Below are positions 1 to 5,416 of a stretch of DNA of 6,307 nucleotides, in pieces. Where the stretch lies: contig JAGLGH010000341.1 in the NCBI GenBank assembly GCA_023144115.1, forward strand, positions 1 to 6,307, given 5' to 3'. The notes beneath the pieces are model-generated. The model did no database searches. It worked only from the letters and a program-made list of their open reading frames with translations, and was not told the origin of the DNA. Source of the stretch: Nanobdellota archaeon. GTDB taxonomy: Archaea > Nanobdellota > Nanobdellia > Woesearchaeales > JAGLGH01. A program made the translations under genes and the position numbers. Position 1 is the first letter of the stretch. Every line of letters starts with the position of its first letter.

Positions 1-990
1 ATCATACTGAGAATATGCTTCCAGTCTTACTTTGAATTCTGGGATTTTCTTAATGAATTCAGCAACAGTTTTGCTTGTTGCTTTTCGCACATTCATGCCA
101 TACCCTTTTTTTTGGAGATATAAAGCATTAAGCTCTTGCTCAAACTGCTTCTCAATAGGTATAGAAAGAATAGGTTTTTTTAGATACAATGCTTCAGACA
201 TGACACTGAATCCTCCATTTATGATAACAGCCTTGCTTTCTGCAAGATCCCTGATGAAATTTTTTTCATTGAATTCTTTAAATTCAAGATTGTCTTTAGT
301 TTTTGTTATCCCAAATCCATATATCCTAAAATTATTTCCTGATTGTTTCAGGATTCTTAATAATTCCTTATTTGTTTTTGATGTCTGATAAACAAGTATA
401 TAATCCTTAGTTTTGACATTTGCTTTCCTTATCTCTTCTCTTATTATAGGCAGGCAGTATGCTGCGTTCTTTACTTTAAGTCGCGGAAAGAAAAATGATG
501 TGATAAAGTTAAAATCAGCTTTCGGAACAATAAACTTGACAATAAACCAGGATTTGATAAAATCCCACCTCATCTTTTTTGAAAACCTTATTCTCGATTT
601 AACTATTATTTGCTGATTATCTAAAGTTATGTTCGGAATGCCCATAAGGAATGACAGGTAGTTTGTAGTATATTCAAAATCATTTATTATTATATCAGGT
701 CTGAACTGTTTTATTGCGCAGTATAGGGATTTGACTGATTTTAAATGCGAGAATATATTTCCTAAGTTTGCCAAAAGTGTTTTCCAGCTACTGACAATAT
801 TATTGTTATATCCCATGTGAAGACTCTGCACAGGGATTATCTTCTCAAAATGCCTGCTGAGATGATGATATGCCCTTCCACCGCAGGCTATCATTACATT
901 GTGGTCTTTTTGCAATTTTTTAATGACTGCTTGTGACCTGGTTGCATGCCCCATGCCTTCTCCGCTTAATGCATATAATATCCTTGCCAT
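1..990 (-). CDS. MJ1255-type GT-B glycosyltransferase, 3' end cut by the window edge
   Basis: The minus strand reads open for 330 residues from the ATG at 990 to the left edge with no stop, so the C-terminus is missing. The N-terminus MARILYALSGEGMGHATRS has the glycine-rich G-E-G-M-G-H-A-T-R loop (residues 10-18) of GT-B enzymes of the MurG/MJ1255 group. The C-terminal half has the nucleotide-sugar motif N-G-G-F-S-V-M-S-E-A-L (258-268), then P-I-E-K-Q-F-E-Q-E-L-N-A (278-289), matching the GT28-like 'G-G-x-S...E-A-L' and 'Q-x-E-N' pattern. Known members are about 320-370 residues, so only a short tail should be missing. It should transfer a sugar from a nucleotide sugar to a lipid or glycan acceptor at the inner membrane face; donor and acceptor cannot be told from sequence. 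An in-frame stop directly upstream excludes an earlier start. It begins 5 bases after the preceding glycosyltransferase stop, so they are probably cotranscribed. A GGAGG lies 16 bases before the ATG, too far for a normal SD. Confidence 0.9.
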   Translation of the reverse strand, partial: MARILYALSGEGMGHATRSQAVIKKLQKDHNVMIACGGRAYHHLSRHFEKIIPVQSLHMGYNNNIVSSWKTLLANLGNIFSHLKSVKSLYCAIKQFRPDIIINDFEYTTNYLSFLMGIPNITLDNQQIIVKSRIRFSKKMRWDFIKSWFIVKFIVPKADFNFITSFFFPRLKVKNAAYCLPIIREEIRKANVKTKDYILVYQTSKTNKELLRILKQSGNNFRIYGFGITKTKDNLEFKEFNEKNFIRDLAESKAVIINGGFSVMSEALYLKKPILSIPIEKQFEQELNALYLQKKGYGMNVRKATSKTVAEFIKKIPEFKVRLEAYSQYD

Positions 991-995
991 TTAAA

Positions 996-1709
996 TCAGC
1001 GTATAGCCTCCCATTGTGCATTATATGACCTTTTGAAAAGAAATGCCCAAATACCATTAAGAATCCACAATGCAAATAGCCGGATATAGCCTAATTCCAT
1101 GTATCTTCTTGATGATTCATATACCACATTATTCATTATGCCAACATTTCCCAATTTTCCAAGCTTTCTGAAGATGTCAATATCTTCAGCAACAGCAAGA
1201 TTTTCATCAAATCCTCCTGTTTGCCAGAATTCAGCAGCCTTTGCGCCGATGACAGCACCTCTGCCGTTATGCACTCTTATTGAATTCAGGAGCATCATCC
1301 ATCCATTAAGAAAATGGCTGAATATCCTATCTTTAAACCTGGCTTCTGAGGGATTTATCCATACAGGAACTGCAGCGCATGAATTTCTCTTAAGGACATG
1401 ATTTATCTTCTTAAGAAAATGCCTGTTTGGAATTATTATGTCTGCGTCAATAAATACAAGCTTTTCACCAAAAGCAGCTCTCGCTCCGATATTTCTCTGC
1501 ATGCTTGTATTTCTTATGGTCACAGGGATAAATCTCATATTGATATTAAGATGCTGGGCATATATTTCTGCAACATCCCTTGTCATATCCTCAGAGTTTG
1601 CATCTGCTATGATAACCTCAAAATTCAGATAATCCTGTCTTGCAAGAGAAATCAAAAGATTTCCTATATATTTCTCTTCATTAAGTGTTGGAACAATTAT
1701 ACTAATCAA
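996..1709 (-). CDS. Family 2 (GT-A) glycosyltransferase with TTG start
   Basis: A 237-residue GT-A fold enzyme. The start ISIIVPTLNEEKYIGNLL is the standard GT2 nucleotide-binding strand. D36 (IIADANSED) and the D88-A-D90 metal-binding DxD (LVFIDADIIIP) should hold the nucleotide sugar and Mn/Mg. G165-G166-F167-D168-E169 with E175-D176 (GGFDENLAVAEDIDIF) is the acceptor-side/catalytic-base ED motif. Residues 207-225 are hydrophobic and Trp-rich and probably dock the protein to the membrane. The length is usual for single-domain GT2 enzymes. The start is TTG: the same frame has TGA two codons upstream, no ATG is available near the conserved strand, and GAGGT sits 8 bases before the TTG. It lies 40 bases after the 88-residue gene and 5 bases before the GT-B gene, so it is likely part of a surface-glycan or glycolipid operon. 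The sugar and acceptor are unknown. Confidence 0.92.
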   Translation of the reverse strand: MISIIVPTLNEEKYIGNLLISLARQDYLNFEVIIADANSEDMTRDVAEIYAQHLNINMRFIPVTIRNTSMQRNIGARAAFGEKLVFIDADIIIPNRHFLKKINHVLKRNSCAAVPVWINPSEARFKDRIFSHFLNGWMMLLNSIRVHNGRGAVIGAKAAEFWQTGGFDENLAVAEDIDIFRKLGKLGNVGIMNNVVYESSRRYMELGYIRLFALWILNGIWAFLFKRSYNAQWEAIR

Positions 1710-1717
1710 ATATCATT

Positions 1718-1722
1718 ACCTC
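1718..1722 (-). promoter_or_regulatory. Shine-Dalgarno GAGGT that decides the TTG start
   Basis: On the minus strand GAGGT is followed by 8 bases and then TTG at 1709. An ATG at 1716 lies in another frame, only a couple of bases after the SD, and stops after four codons (ATG ATA TTT GAT TAG), so it is not a competing gene start. Confidence 0.7.
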
Positions 1723-1749
1723 GTGTTATAAAAAGCCTCAATATTAGAT

Positions 1750-2016
1750 TCAATCTATTCTATAAAATTGAATAGCAGCAGAATAACAATGTTCATATTC
1801 TGTTATTGCGAAACCTTCTTTTGAATCTTTCATCTCTTGCAATTTGCTATTTGAATAAGCATTTGCATTTTTTGGTGCGACCTTTTTAAGTAAAGTTTCA
1901 TCAATATGATCGAATTTAAAAGATACAATTCTAGGATCTTCAATTGAGACTCCTTTTAATTGCTCACCATTTAAAGATGTAATTTTTCCTTCAAGATCCA
2001 CAAATACGTTTTCCAT
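1750..2016 (-). CDS. Unrecognised 88-residue protein at the head of the glycosyltransferase operon
   Basis: I do not recognise this family. The protein is small, soluble in appearance and mildly acidic, with no signal peptide, membrane segment or cysteine cluster (one Cys only). The first ~40 residues alternate hydrophobic and polar residues (MENVFVDLEGKITSLNG..., IVSFKFDHI), suggesting a small beta domain. Residues 40-70 are charged and helix-prone (ETLLKKVAPKN, KLQEMKDSKEGF), and the end returns to beta-like, aromatic sequence (ITEYEHCYSAAIQFYRID). It looks real because it starts at an ATG placed exactly for a leaderless transcript from the TATA-type box at 2039-2046 and occupies a gap of its own size between two convincing genes. 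The glycosyltransferase follows 40 bases later without a promoter at the expected distance, so it is likely the first gene of that operon. A role in glycan synthesis would be guesswork. Confidence 0.65.
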   Translation of the reverse strand: MENVFVDLEGKITSLNGEQLKGVSIEDPRIVSFKFDHIDETLLKKVAPKNANAYSNSKLQEMKDSKEGFAITEYEHCYSAAIQFYRID

Positions 2017-2038
2017 TACTAATAAGAATATGAACGAT

Positions 2039-2046
2039 TTTATAAA
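2039..2046 (-). promoter_or_regulatory. TATA-type box for the 88-residue gene and glycosyltransferase operon
   Basis: TTTATAAA on the minus strand; its first T is 30 bases upstream of the ATG at 2016. No SD precedes that ATG (ATTCTTATTAGTA), so the transcript is probably leaderless. Confidence 0.55.
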
Positions 2047-2083
2047 TATGACGGAATAGAAAGTTTTTTTTCAATCTAAATAA

Positions 2084-2863
2084 CTATATAAAATCCTTTA
2101 TGGATGCAGCACATTCATGTGGGGCATTGCGGCAGATAAGATGATGGGCATTTACCAGTCTTGGTCTTATATTTTTCATATCCCTTATTATTTTATAAAT
2201 CCTTGAGTTCTTTGCTAATAAGTCCTGCTTTCCCTGCACCAGCAATGTGGGCACAGCTATTTCCTCAAGCCTGAGCCTGTATCTGAAAAGCTCTTTGATT
2301 GCTTTTGAATAAACATGCAGGTGTGTGCCTTTTATATCTGCTATAAGAGAAAATAATGTTTGTTTTTTTCTTGGGTCTGCATAATCCTGAAAATGCAGCC
2401 TTTTTCGCATGCTTATAGGTTTAATCAACAGATAAGCCATATTGTTTATTGCATTGCTAATGCTGCTCAGCCATAGGAATCTTCTGGAGAACAGGCTTAT
2501 CAGGATAATCTTATCCACGCATTTCGGAAACATGCTTGTGAATTCCCTTGCGATAGAAGCGCCAAGACAGTTTCCTATAAGAATTACGCGGTTTAGTTTT
2601 TCATTATCAATTATAGTCTTGATATCTTTTGCATGCCTGCGGATTGTCATTGCTTCAAGCTTTCCTGAAGCAGAATTTCCATGCCCCCGGCAATTAGGCA
2701 AAATCATATTATACTGTGATAAGTCTTTGATAATAGCATGCCAGATAGTATGATTGCTTCCAGCTCCGTGGAGAAATACAAGATAAGGTTTTTGATTAAG
2801 ATTTTTAGATACTGTATATGAAAGCTTTATGTTGTCATCAGTTAATACATGTTTTTGTTCCAT
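2084..2863 (-). CDS. Alpha/beta hydrolase with Cys in the nucleophile elbow
   Basis: A 259-residue alpha/beta-fold hydrolase of the MhpC/BioH-like type. The oxyanion-loop motif H32-G33-A34-G35 (LVFLHGAGSNHTIW), the R59-G60-H61-G62 motif (NCRGHGNSA), the nucleophile elbow G97-N98-C99-L100-G101, the acid D214 (LVQGKQDLL) and the base H241 (NAHHLICRNAPHE) come in the right order and spacing. Position 99 is TGT, Cys, where most relatives have Ser; Cys nucleophiles are known in dienelactone hydrolase, so activity is likely kept with changed substrate preference. Residues 125-200 form a basic helical lid. No signal peptide is visible, so it is cytoplasmic. The substrate cannot be read from sequence; a small ester or thioester is possible. 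It is transcribed alone from its own box at 2886-2892, between the TA cluster and the glycosyltransferase operon. Confidence 0.88.
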   Translation of the reverse strand: MEQKHVLTDDNIKLSYTVSKNLNQKPYLVFLHGAGSNHTIWHAIIKDLSQYNMILPNCRGHGNSASGKLEAMTIRRHAKDIKTIIDNEKLNRVILIGNCLGASIAREFTSMFPKCVDKIILISLFSRRFLWLSSISNAINNMAYLLIKPISMRKRLHFQDYADPRKKQTLFSLIADIKGTHLHVYSKAIKELFRYRLRLEEIAVPTLLVQGKQDLLAKNSRIYKIIRDMKNIRPRLVNAHHLICRNAPHECAASIKDFI

Positions 2864-2885
2864 TGATAATCATATTTAGTATTGG

Positions 2886-2892
2886 ATATAAA
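2886..2892 (-). promoter_or_regulatory. TATA box of the alpha/beta hydrolase gene
   Basis: TTTATAT on the minus strand, first T 29 bases before the ATG at 2863. It lies just after the stop codon of the upstream toxin gene. No SD precedes the ATG, so a leaderless transcript is expected. Confidence 0.6.
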
Positions 2893-2895
2893 TAA

Positions 2896-3147
2896 TTATC
2901 TTTTGTATATATTTTTTCTATGACCTATTTTTACAACAAGAACCTGTAAATAATTTTTATTTAAATCAATAATTAATCTATAATTCCCAACTCTAAATTT
3001 ATAAGATTTTTCACCAACAAGCCTTTTAAGATATGCTTCAGGCCTTATTCTTAATTTTTCTAAAGCAAAAATAATTCTTTCTCTCTCTTTAGAATTTAAT
3101 TTATCCAAAAATTTTTCAACTATTTTTGTGATGATTATTTCATACAT
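2896..3147 (-). CDS. RelE-family toxin (mRNA interferase type)
   Basis: An 83-residue RelE/ParE-superfamily toxin. The N-terminal pair of helices (EKFLDKLNSKERERIIFALEKL, residues 11-32) is followed by the beta sheet: YKFRVGNYRLIID (49-61), LQVLVVKIGHRKNIYKR (67-83). Basic and aromatic residues that place and cut mRNA in RelE enzymes appear at K50, R52, R57, H76, R77 and Y81; the G-H-R-x-x-I-Y ending is the family signature. Full length, so probably active: it would cleave ribosome-bound mRNA when freed from its antitoxin. The antitoxin is the gene just upstream (3157-3381). An AAGGTG ribosome binding site overlaps the antitoxin stop codon, 5 bases before the toxin ATG, which couples toxin synthesis to antitoxin translation. 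Confidence 0.9.
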   Translation of the reverse strand: MYEIIITKIVEKFLDKLNSKERERIIFALEKLRIRPEAYLKRLVGEKSYKFRVGNYRLIIDLNKNYLQVLVVKIGHRKNIYKR

Positions 3148-3152
3148 TGAAG

Positions 3153-3158
3153 CACCTT
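3153..3158 (-). promoter_or_regulatory. Shine-Dalgarno AAGGTG of the RelE toxin, overlapping the antitoxin stop
   Basis: AAGGTG on the minus strand is 5 bases upstream of the toxin ATG at 3147. Its first two bases are the last two of the antitoxin TAA at 3157-3159, so ribosomes finishing the antitoxin are already at the toxin site. Confidence 0.65.
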
Positions 3159-3381
3159 ATTGAAGATTATATTTCTTCTTTAGATCGCTAAGAGTAATAA
3201 ATTCTCCTTTAGAAATTTGTTTTCTTGCTTCGATGATATCTTTTTTAGTCTCTTCAGATAATTCTTTAGTGTCTTCAATGGTATTCCATATTACTTCTTC
3301 ATAAGTTTCTCTGGAAAAAAGCTTCATTTTGTTTAATTCATGCTGCAATTCCTGACTAATTTGGATTGTTGTTGATGCCAT
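3157..3381 (-). CDS. Ribbon-helix-helix-like antitoxin paired with the RelE toxin
   Basis: A 74-residue antitoxin. The start MASTTIQISQELQHELNKMK resembles ribbon-helix-helix DNA-binding strands (T-T-I-Q-I-S, residues 4-9) and their first helix; residues 23-38 (SRETYEEVIWNTIEDT) fit the second helix with the usual S/T-Y-x-x-V-I pattern. The C-terminal half is charged and helical, ending in EARKQISKGEFITLSDLKKKYNLQ, similar in style to tails that wrap RelE toxins. It should bind and neutralise the toxin encoded 9 bases downstream and repress their shared promoter. The ATG at 3381 lies 30 bases after the first T of TTTATAT with no SD, so it is probably leaderless. The RHH assignment is by pattern; pairing with RelE is firm from position and size. 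Confidence 0.85.
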   Translation of the reverse strand: MASTTIQISQELQHELNKMKLFSRETYEEVIWNTIEDTKELSEETKKDIIEARKQISKGEFITLSDLKKKYNLQ

Positions 3382-3387
3382 AGTAAA

Positions 3388-3403
3388 CTATAATAGCCTA
3401 TAG
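3388..3403. promoter_or_regulatory. Possible antitoxin operator (short inverted repeat)
   Basis: CTATA at 3388-3392 and TATAG at 3399-3403 form an inverted repeat with a 6-base spacer, between the TATA box and the antitoxin ATG. The arms are only 5 bp in AT-rich DNA, so chance is quite possible; the location is where an autoregulating antitoxin would bind. Confidence 0.25.
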
Positions 3404-3404
3404 C

Positions 3405-3411
3405 ATATAAA
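3405..3411 (-). promoter_or_regulatory. TATA box of the RHH-RelE module
   Basis: TTTATAT on the minus strand, preceded by CGAAACA, which resembles an archaeal BRE next to TATA. Its first T is 30 bases before the antitoxin ATG. It lies inside the 32-bp block shared with the AbrB module promoter. Confidence 0.65.
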
Positions 3412-3436
3412 TGTTTCGTTTTTAAACTGAATTAAT
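3405..3436 (-). repeat. Copy 1 of a 32-bp promoter repeat (RHH-RelE module)
   Basis: Matches 4036-4067 in the same orientation at 30 of 32 positions (differences at the 14th and 23rd base). The block holds the TATA box, its BRE-like flank and about 18 bases further upstream. Similarity fades on both sides, so only the promoter is shared. Confidence 0.85.
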
Positions 3437-3469
3437 TACAAAGAATTCATATATTGATAGGATAAAAAT

Positions 3470-3715
3470 CTATTTGTAAACATCTTTACGATGATCAAAA
3501 CAATTAATTATAATTTTATCTGTCTTTAATCCATATATAATTCTAAATGGAGGAATCCTAATACTTCTATGATTTTTAAATTCATATTTTAACGGTTTTC
3601 CTGATTCTGGAAGATGCGCTAATTTTTTTATATGTTTGATAATCTTAAGTCTTATAGATTCATCTTTTATTTTCTTAAACTCTTTCTTAAATTTCTCAGA
3701 AAAAATAATTTCCAT
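3470..3715 (-). CDS. RelE/ParE-superfamily toxin paired with AbrB antitoxin
   Basis: An 81-residue RelE/ParE toxin distinct from the one at 2896-3147. MEIIFSEKFKKEFKKI gives the first strand and helix, residues 19-36 the second helix ending in L-P-E, then L-K-Y-E-F-K-N-H-R-S-I-R-I (42-54), PPFRIIYGL (55-63) and the closing strand IINCFDHRKDVYK (69-81). R53, R58, H75, R76 and Y80 fall where RelE-type mRNA interferases have key basic and aromatic residues, and D-H-R-x-x-V-Y is the family ending. It is complete. The ATG lies one base after the AbrB stop (TAA-A-ATG) with little SD, so it is probably translated by coupling to the antitoxin. ParE-like gyrase targeting cannot be excluded. Confidence 0.9.
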   Translation of the reverse strand: MEIIFSEKFKKEFKKIKDESIRLKIIKHIKKLAHLPESGKPLKYEFKNHRSIRIPPFRIIYGLKTDKIIINCFDHRKDVYK

Positions 3716-3716
3716 T

Positions 3717-3992
3717 TTATGCCATCAATAAATCATCAATTTCTTCATCACTCATACTTGTATCTGCTTTAGTTACTCTTCCTTCTCTTATATCTTTTTC
3801 ACTTCTTCTGATTGTGTCAATTAACATTATATCATTTCTTAAAGCTTCTTTTTTTATCTGTTTTAACAAAATATTTCCATCTTCATTAAATACAATAAAT
3901 TTTGTTGATGGTTTGATACCAGCATCTTTCCTAATCTCTGAAGGAATTACCACTTGACCATTCTGAGACATTTTAGTTATTGCAACTTCCAT
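3717..3992 (-). CDS. AbrB/SpoVT-type antitoxin
   Basis: Starts at the ATG at 3992 (91 residues). Residues 1-46 form an AbrB/MazE swapped-hairpin DNA-binding domain: M-E-V-A-I-T-K-M-S-Q-N-G-Q-V-V-I-P-S-E-I-R (1-21), then G-I-K-P-S-T-K-F (25-32) and a second hairpin ending ILLKQIKK. The C-terminal half is charged and helical (IRRSEKDIREGRVT, SDEEIDDLLMA) and should bind and block the toxin, which starts one base after this stop. An in-frame ATG at 4010 would add six residues, but GGAGGT at 4000-4005 is 7 bases before 3992 and would be translated as coding if 4010 were used; the AbrB fold begins exactly at 3992. Likely represses its own promoter, which has a palindrome at the predicted start site. 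Confidence 0.92.
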   Translation of the reverse strand: MEVAITKMSQNGQVVIPSEIRKDAGIKPSTKFIVFNEDGNILLKQIKKEALRNDIMLIDTIRRSEKDIREGRVTKADTSMSDEEIDDLLMA

Positions 3993-3999
3993 TTGTATT

Positions 4000-4005
4000 A
4001 CCTCC
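4000..4005 (-). promoter_or_regulatory. Shine-Dalgarno GGAGGT of the AbrB antitoxin
   Basis: A strong GGAGGT on the minus strand with 7 bases to the ATG at 3992. It decides for 3992 over the in-frame ATG at 4010. It is the strongest SD in the window, and gives this antitoxin a roughly 20-base leader, unlike the leaderless first genes elsewhere here. Confidence 0.75.
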
Positions 4006-4011
4006 AACATA

Positions 4012-4025
4012 TTTTAATATTAAAA
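4012..4025. promoter_or_regulatory. 14-bp perfect palindrome, probable AbrB operator
   Basis: TTTTAATATTAAAA reads the same on both strands. It covers the predicted transcription start of the AbrB-RelE module (about 29 bases after the first T of the TATA box), where a dimeric antitoxin would block initiation. The AT-only composition makes a chance palindrome less improbable, but the position is telling. Confidence 0.45.
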
Positions 4026-4032
4026 CGCATTG

Positions 4033-4042
4033 TATATATAAA
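4033..4042 (-). promoter_or_regulatory. TATA box of the AbrB-RelE module
   Basis: TTTATATATA on the minus strand preceded by GGAAACA (BRE-like). Predicted start is near 4012-4013, giving a leader of about 20 bases that contains the SD. Confidence 0.65.
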
Positions 4043-4067
4043 TGTTTCCTTTTTAAATTGAATTAAT
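4036..4067 (-). repeat. Copy 2 of a 32-bp promoter repeat (AbrB-RelE module)
   Basis: Direct repeat of 3405-3436, 30 of 32 bases identical, 631 bp apart. Both copies place the TATA box at the same place relative to their module. The DNA between TATA and start codon differs: here a palindrome and an SD, in the other copy neither. Confidence 0.85.
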
Positions 4068-4093
4068 CCCTAAATATAAAGGAATAAAAGGTA

Positions 4094-5416
4094 TTAGTGG
4101 GCTATATCATTAAAATATTTAAGAATTATCCTATAGCCCTCTTCTAAGTCTTTTCCGAATGCAATTATTCCTTCTTTATGTCCTCCAAGGACAGCAATCT
4201 TTATGTTTTTAAACTCTGTGTCATGATATAATCTTTGGATCTCAAATGCAAGTTCAGGTGTTCCGTATGAGGTATTCTTATCTGTTGTCGGCAGTTTGTG
4301 CAAATATTTTTTCCACATTTTCATATTGTGTATGTGAATCACTGCTCCAATGCTTTTATCGCACTCATATATTGCTGCATGAGTCATGCTTTCTGAGGAT
4401 GCTTTTATTGTTCCTGAACAGAATAATTTGTTTTTGTGAATATCATATTTATCAACAAGACCATAATGCGTTTCATCCAACCGCCTGTAGTTGCCTGTTG
4501 TTGATCCTGTAATGATAATCTTTTTCTTGTCTTTTATGCTTATATTGCCATACCCGATTTTGTTGGGATAAGCTCCGATTAATCTTAAATCATAAAGTTT
4601 CTGGCGATAAGAATTGATTTTTTTGATTTTTTCTTTTGGGATTGGCCTGCTTTTATTGAAATGGCATTCATATTTTATGTATCCTTCTTCAGTCACTCTT
4701 TTAAGATTGATCTCATCAATTATTTTTGTAAGGTCTTTGATATTTTTTATGCTGAAGTCAGGTTTTTGATAATTTGCTGCAGCAATTCTTGCCATGCTTC
4801 CTCTCTTTATTAAGACTGTTGTCAATCCCACAAAATTTGCGCCTTCAATATCTGCTATAGTATTGTCTCCAACCATGATGGAATTCTGGGGAGTTGTCCC
4901 AAGCTTGTTCAATGTCAGCAGAAACATTATGGAATGGGGCTTTTCACTGCCTGCTTCTTCAGAAGTGACTAAAACATCAACATACCTGCTTATGCGCAAT
5001 TTTTCCAGTTTTCTTAATTGAATCTTTGTGGTCAGGTCAGATACTATGGCAGTTTTAATTTGATTGTCCTTGCAGTATTTTAATACATCAAGCGCGCCTT
5101 TTCGCAATTCCATATTATTCAGTAAAGTGTTCCAATAAGCATCATATAATTTCAGGATTATTGAGGGTTCAACAGTATTGTGAGTCTTTTCTATTAATCT
5201 TTGGAAGTATAAAATTCTATTATGAGCTGAGGCAGTTCCTGCAAGTTCGCGATGGATTTCTGTTCGTGAAAGCTTGAACAATCTCAGGAAATCAGAATAA
5301 CTAAGTTTCATGTGTTTTTGCAGTTCAGTGTAGACTGCCTTGATTGCAATCTTATGAGCTTTGTCATAATCATACAAGGTGTTATCTAAGTCGAATAGGA
5401 TTGATTTTATTAGCAT
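4094..5416 (-). CDS. HAD-superfamily phosphatase fused to a class II aldolase
   Basis: 440 residues, two enzymes in one chain. Residues 1-235 are a HAD subfamily IA phosphatase: motif I D9-L-D11-N-T-L, helical cap (about 16-100), motif II S126 (AIVSDLT), K159-P160 (GSEKP), motif III G183-D184-N-T-x-x-D189 (VGDNTIADIEGA). Residues 245-440 are a class II aldolase/adducin domain: G290-N291-I-S293, T303-G304-S305, S340-S341-E342 for the phosphate and catalytic acid, H361-I-H363 and H413 as Zn ligands. Every key residue of both is present, so both should be active. The aldolase half would cleave or dehydrate a ketose-phosphate; the HAD half would remove phosphate from a substrate or product. Candidates are fuculose-phosphate-like aldolase or a methylthioribulose/deoxyribulose-phosphate salvage enzyme. 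The start at 5416 sits 29 bases after a TATA-type T with no SD. It is transcribed alone, divergent from the ferredoxin gene. Confidence 0.9.
   Translation of the reverse strand: MLIKSILFDLDNTLYDYDKAHKIAIKAVYTELQKHMKLSYSDFLRLFKLSRTEIHRELAGTASAHNRILYFQRLIEKTHNTVEPSIILKLYDAYWNTLLNNMELRKGALDVLKYCKDNQIKTAIVSDLTTKIQLRKLEKLRISRYVDVLVTSEEAGSEKPHSIMFLLTLNKLGTTPQNSIMVGDNTIADIEGANFVGLTTVLIKRGSMARIAAANYQKPDFSIKNIKDLTKIIDEINLKRVTEEGYIKYECHFNKSRPIPKEKIKKINSYRQKLYDLRLIGAYPNKIGYGNISIKDKKKIIITGSTTGNYRRLDETHYGLVDKYDIHKNKLFCSGTIKASSESMTHAAIYECDKSIGAVIHIHNMKMWKKYLHKLPTTDKNTSYGTPELAFEIQRLYHDTEFKNIKIAVLGGHKEGIIAFGKDLEEGYRIILKYFNDIAH

Noticed and set aside
32..616. Plus-strand open frames at 32-388 and 413-616
   Set aside because: They lie antisense to the GT-B glycosyltransferase, whose motifs are unmistakable on the minus strand, and their proteins show no family features.
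1726..1733. TATA-like TTTTTATA before the GT2 gene on the minus strand
   Set aside because: Its TTTATA part begins only 23 bases before the TTG start, so transcription would begin inside the gene. The SD and 40-base gap fit readthrough from the upstream gene better.
1099..1775. Plus-strand open frames at 1099-1401, 1398-1775 and 1438-1632
   Set aside because: Antisense to the GT2 glycosyltransferase; mutually overlapping, with odd composition and no motif.
2064..2071. Eight-T run on the plus strand as a terminator
   Set aside because: The genes on both sides run on the minus strand, where this is an A-run, and no plus-strand transcript is evident there.
3993..4010. Six-residue N-terminal extension of the AbrB antitoxin from the ATG at 4010
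   Set aside because: The extension consists of the SD and spacer of the ATG at 3992, and the AbrB fold begins at that second Met.
2442..5021. Plus-strand open frames at 2442-2753, 4246-4512 and 4794-5021
   Set aside because: Antisense shadows of the hydrolase and of the HAD-aldolase gene, whose catalytic motifs read in the minus frames.
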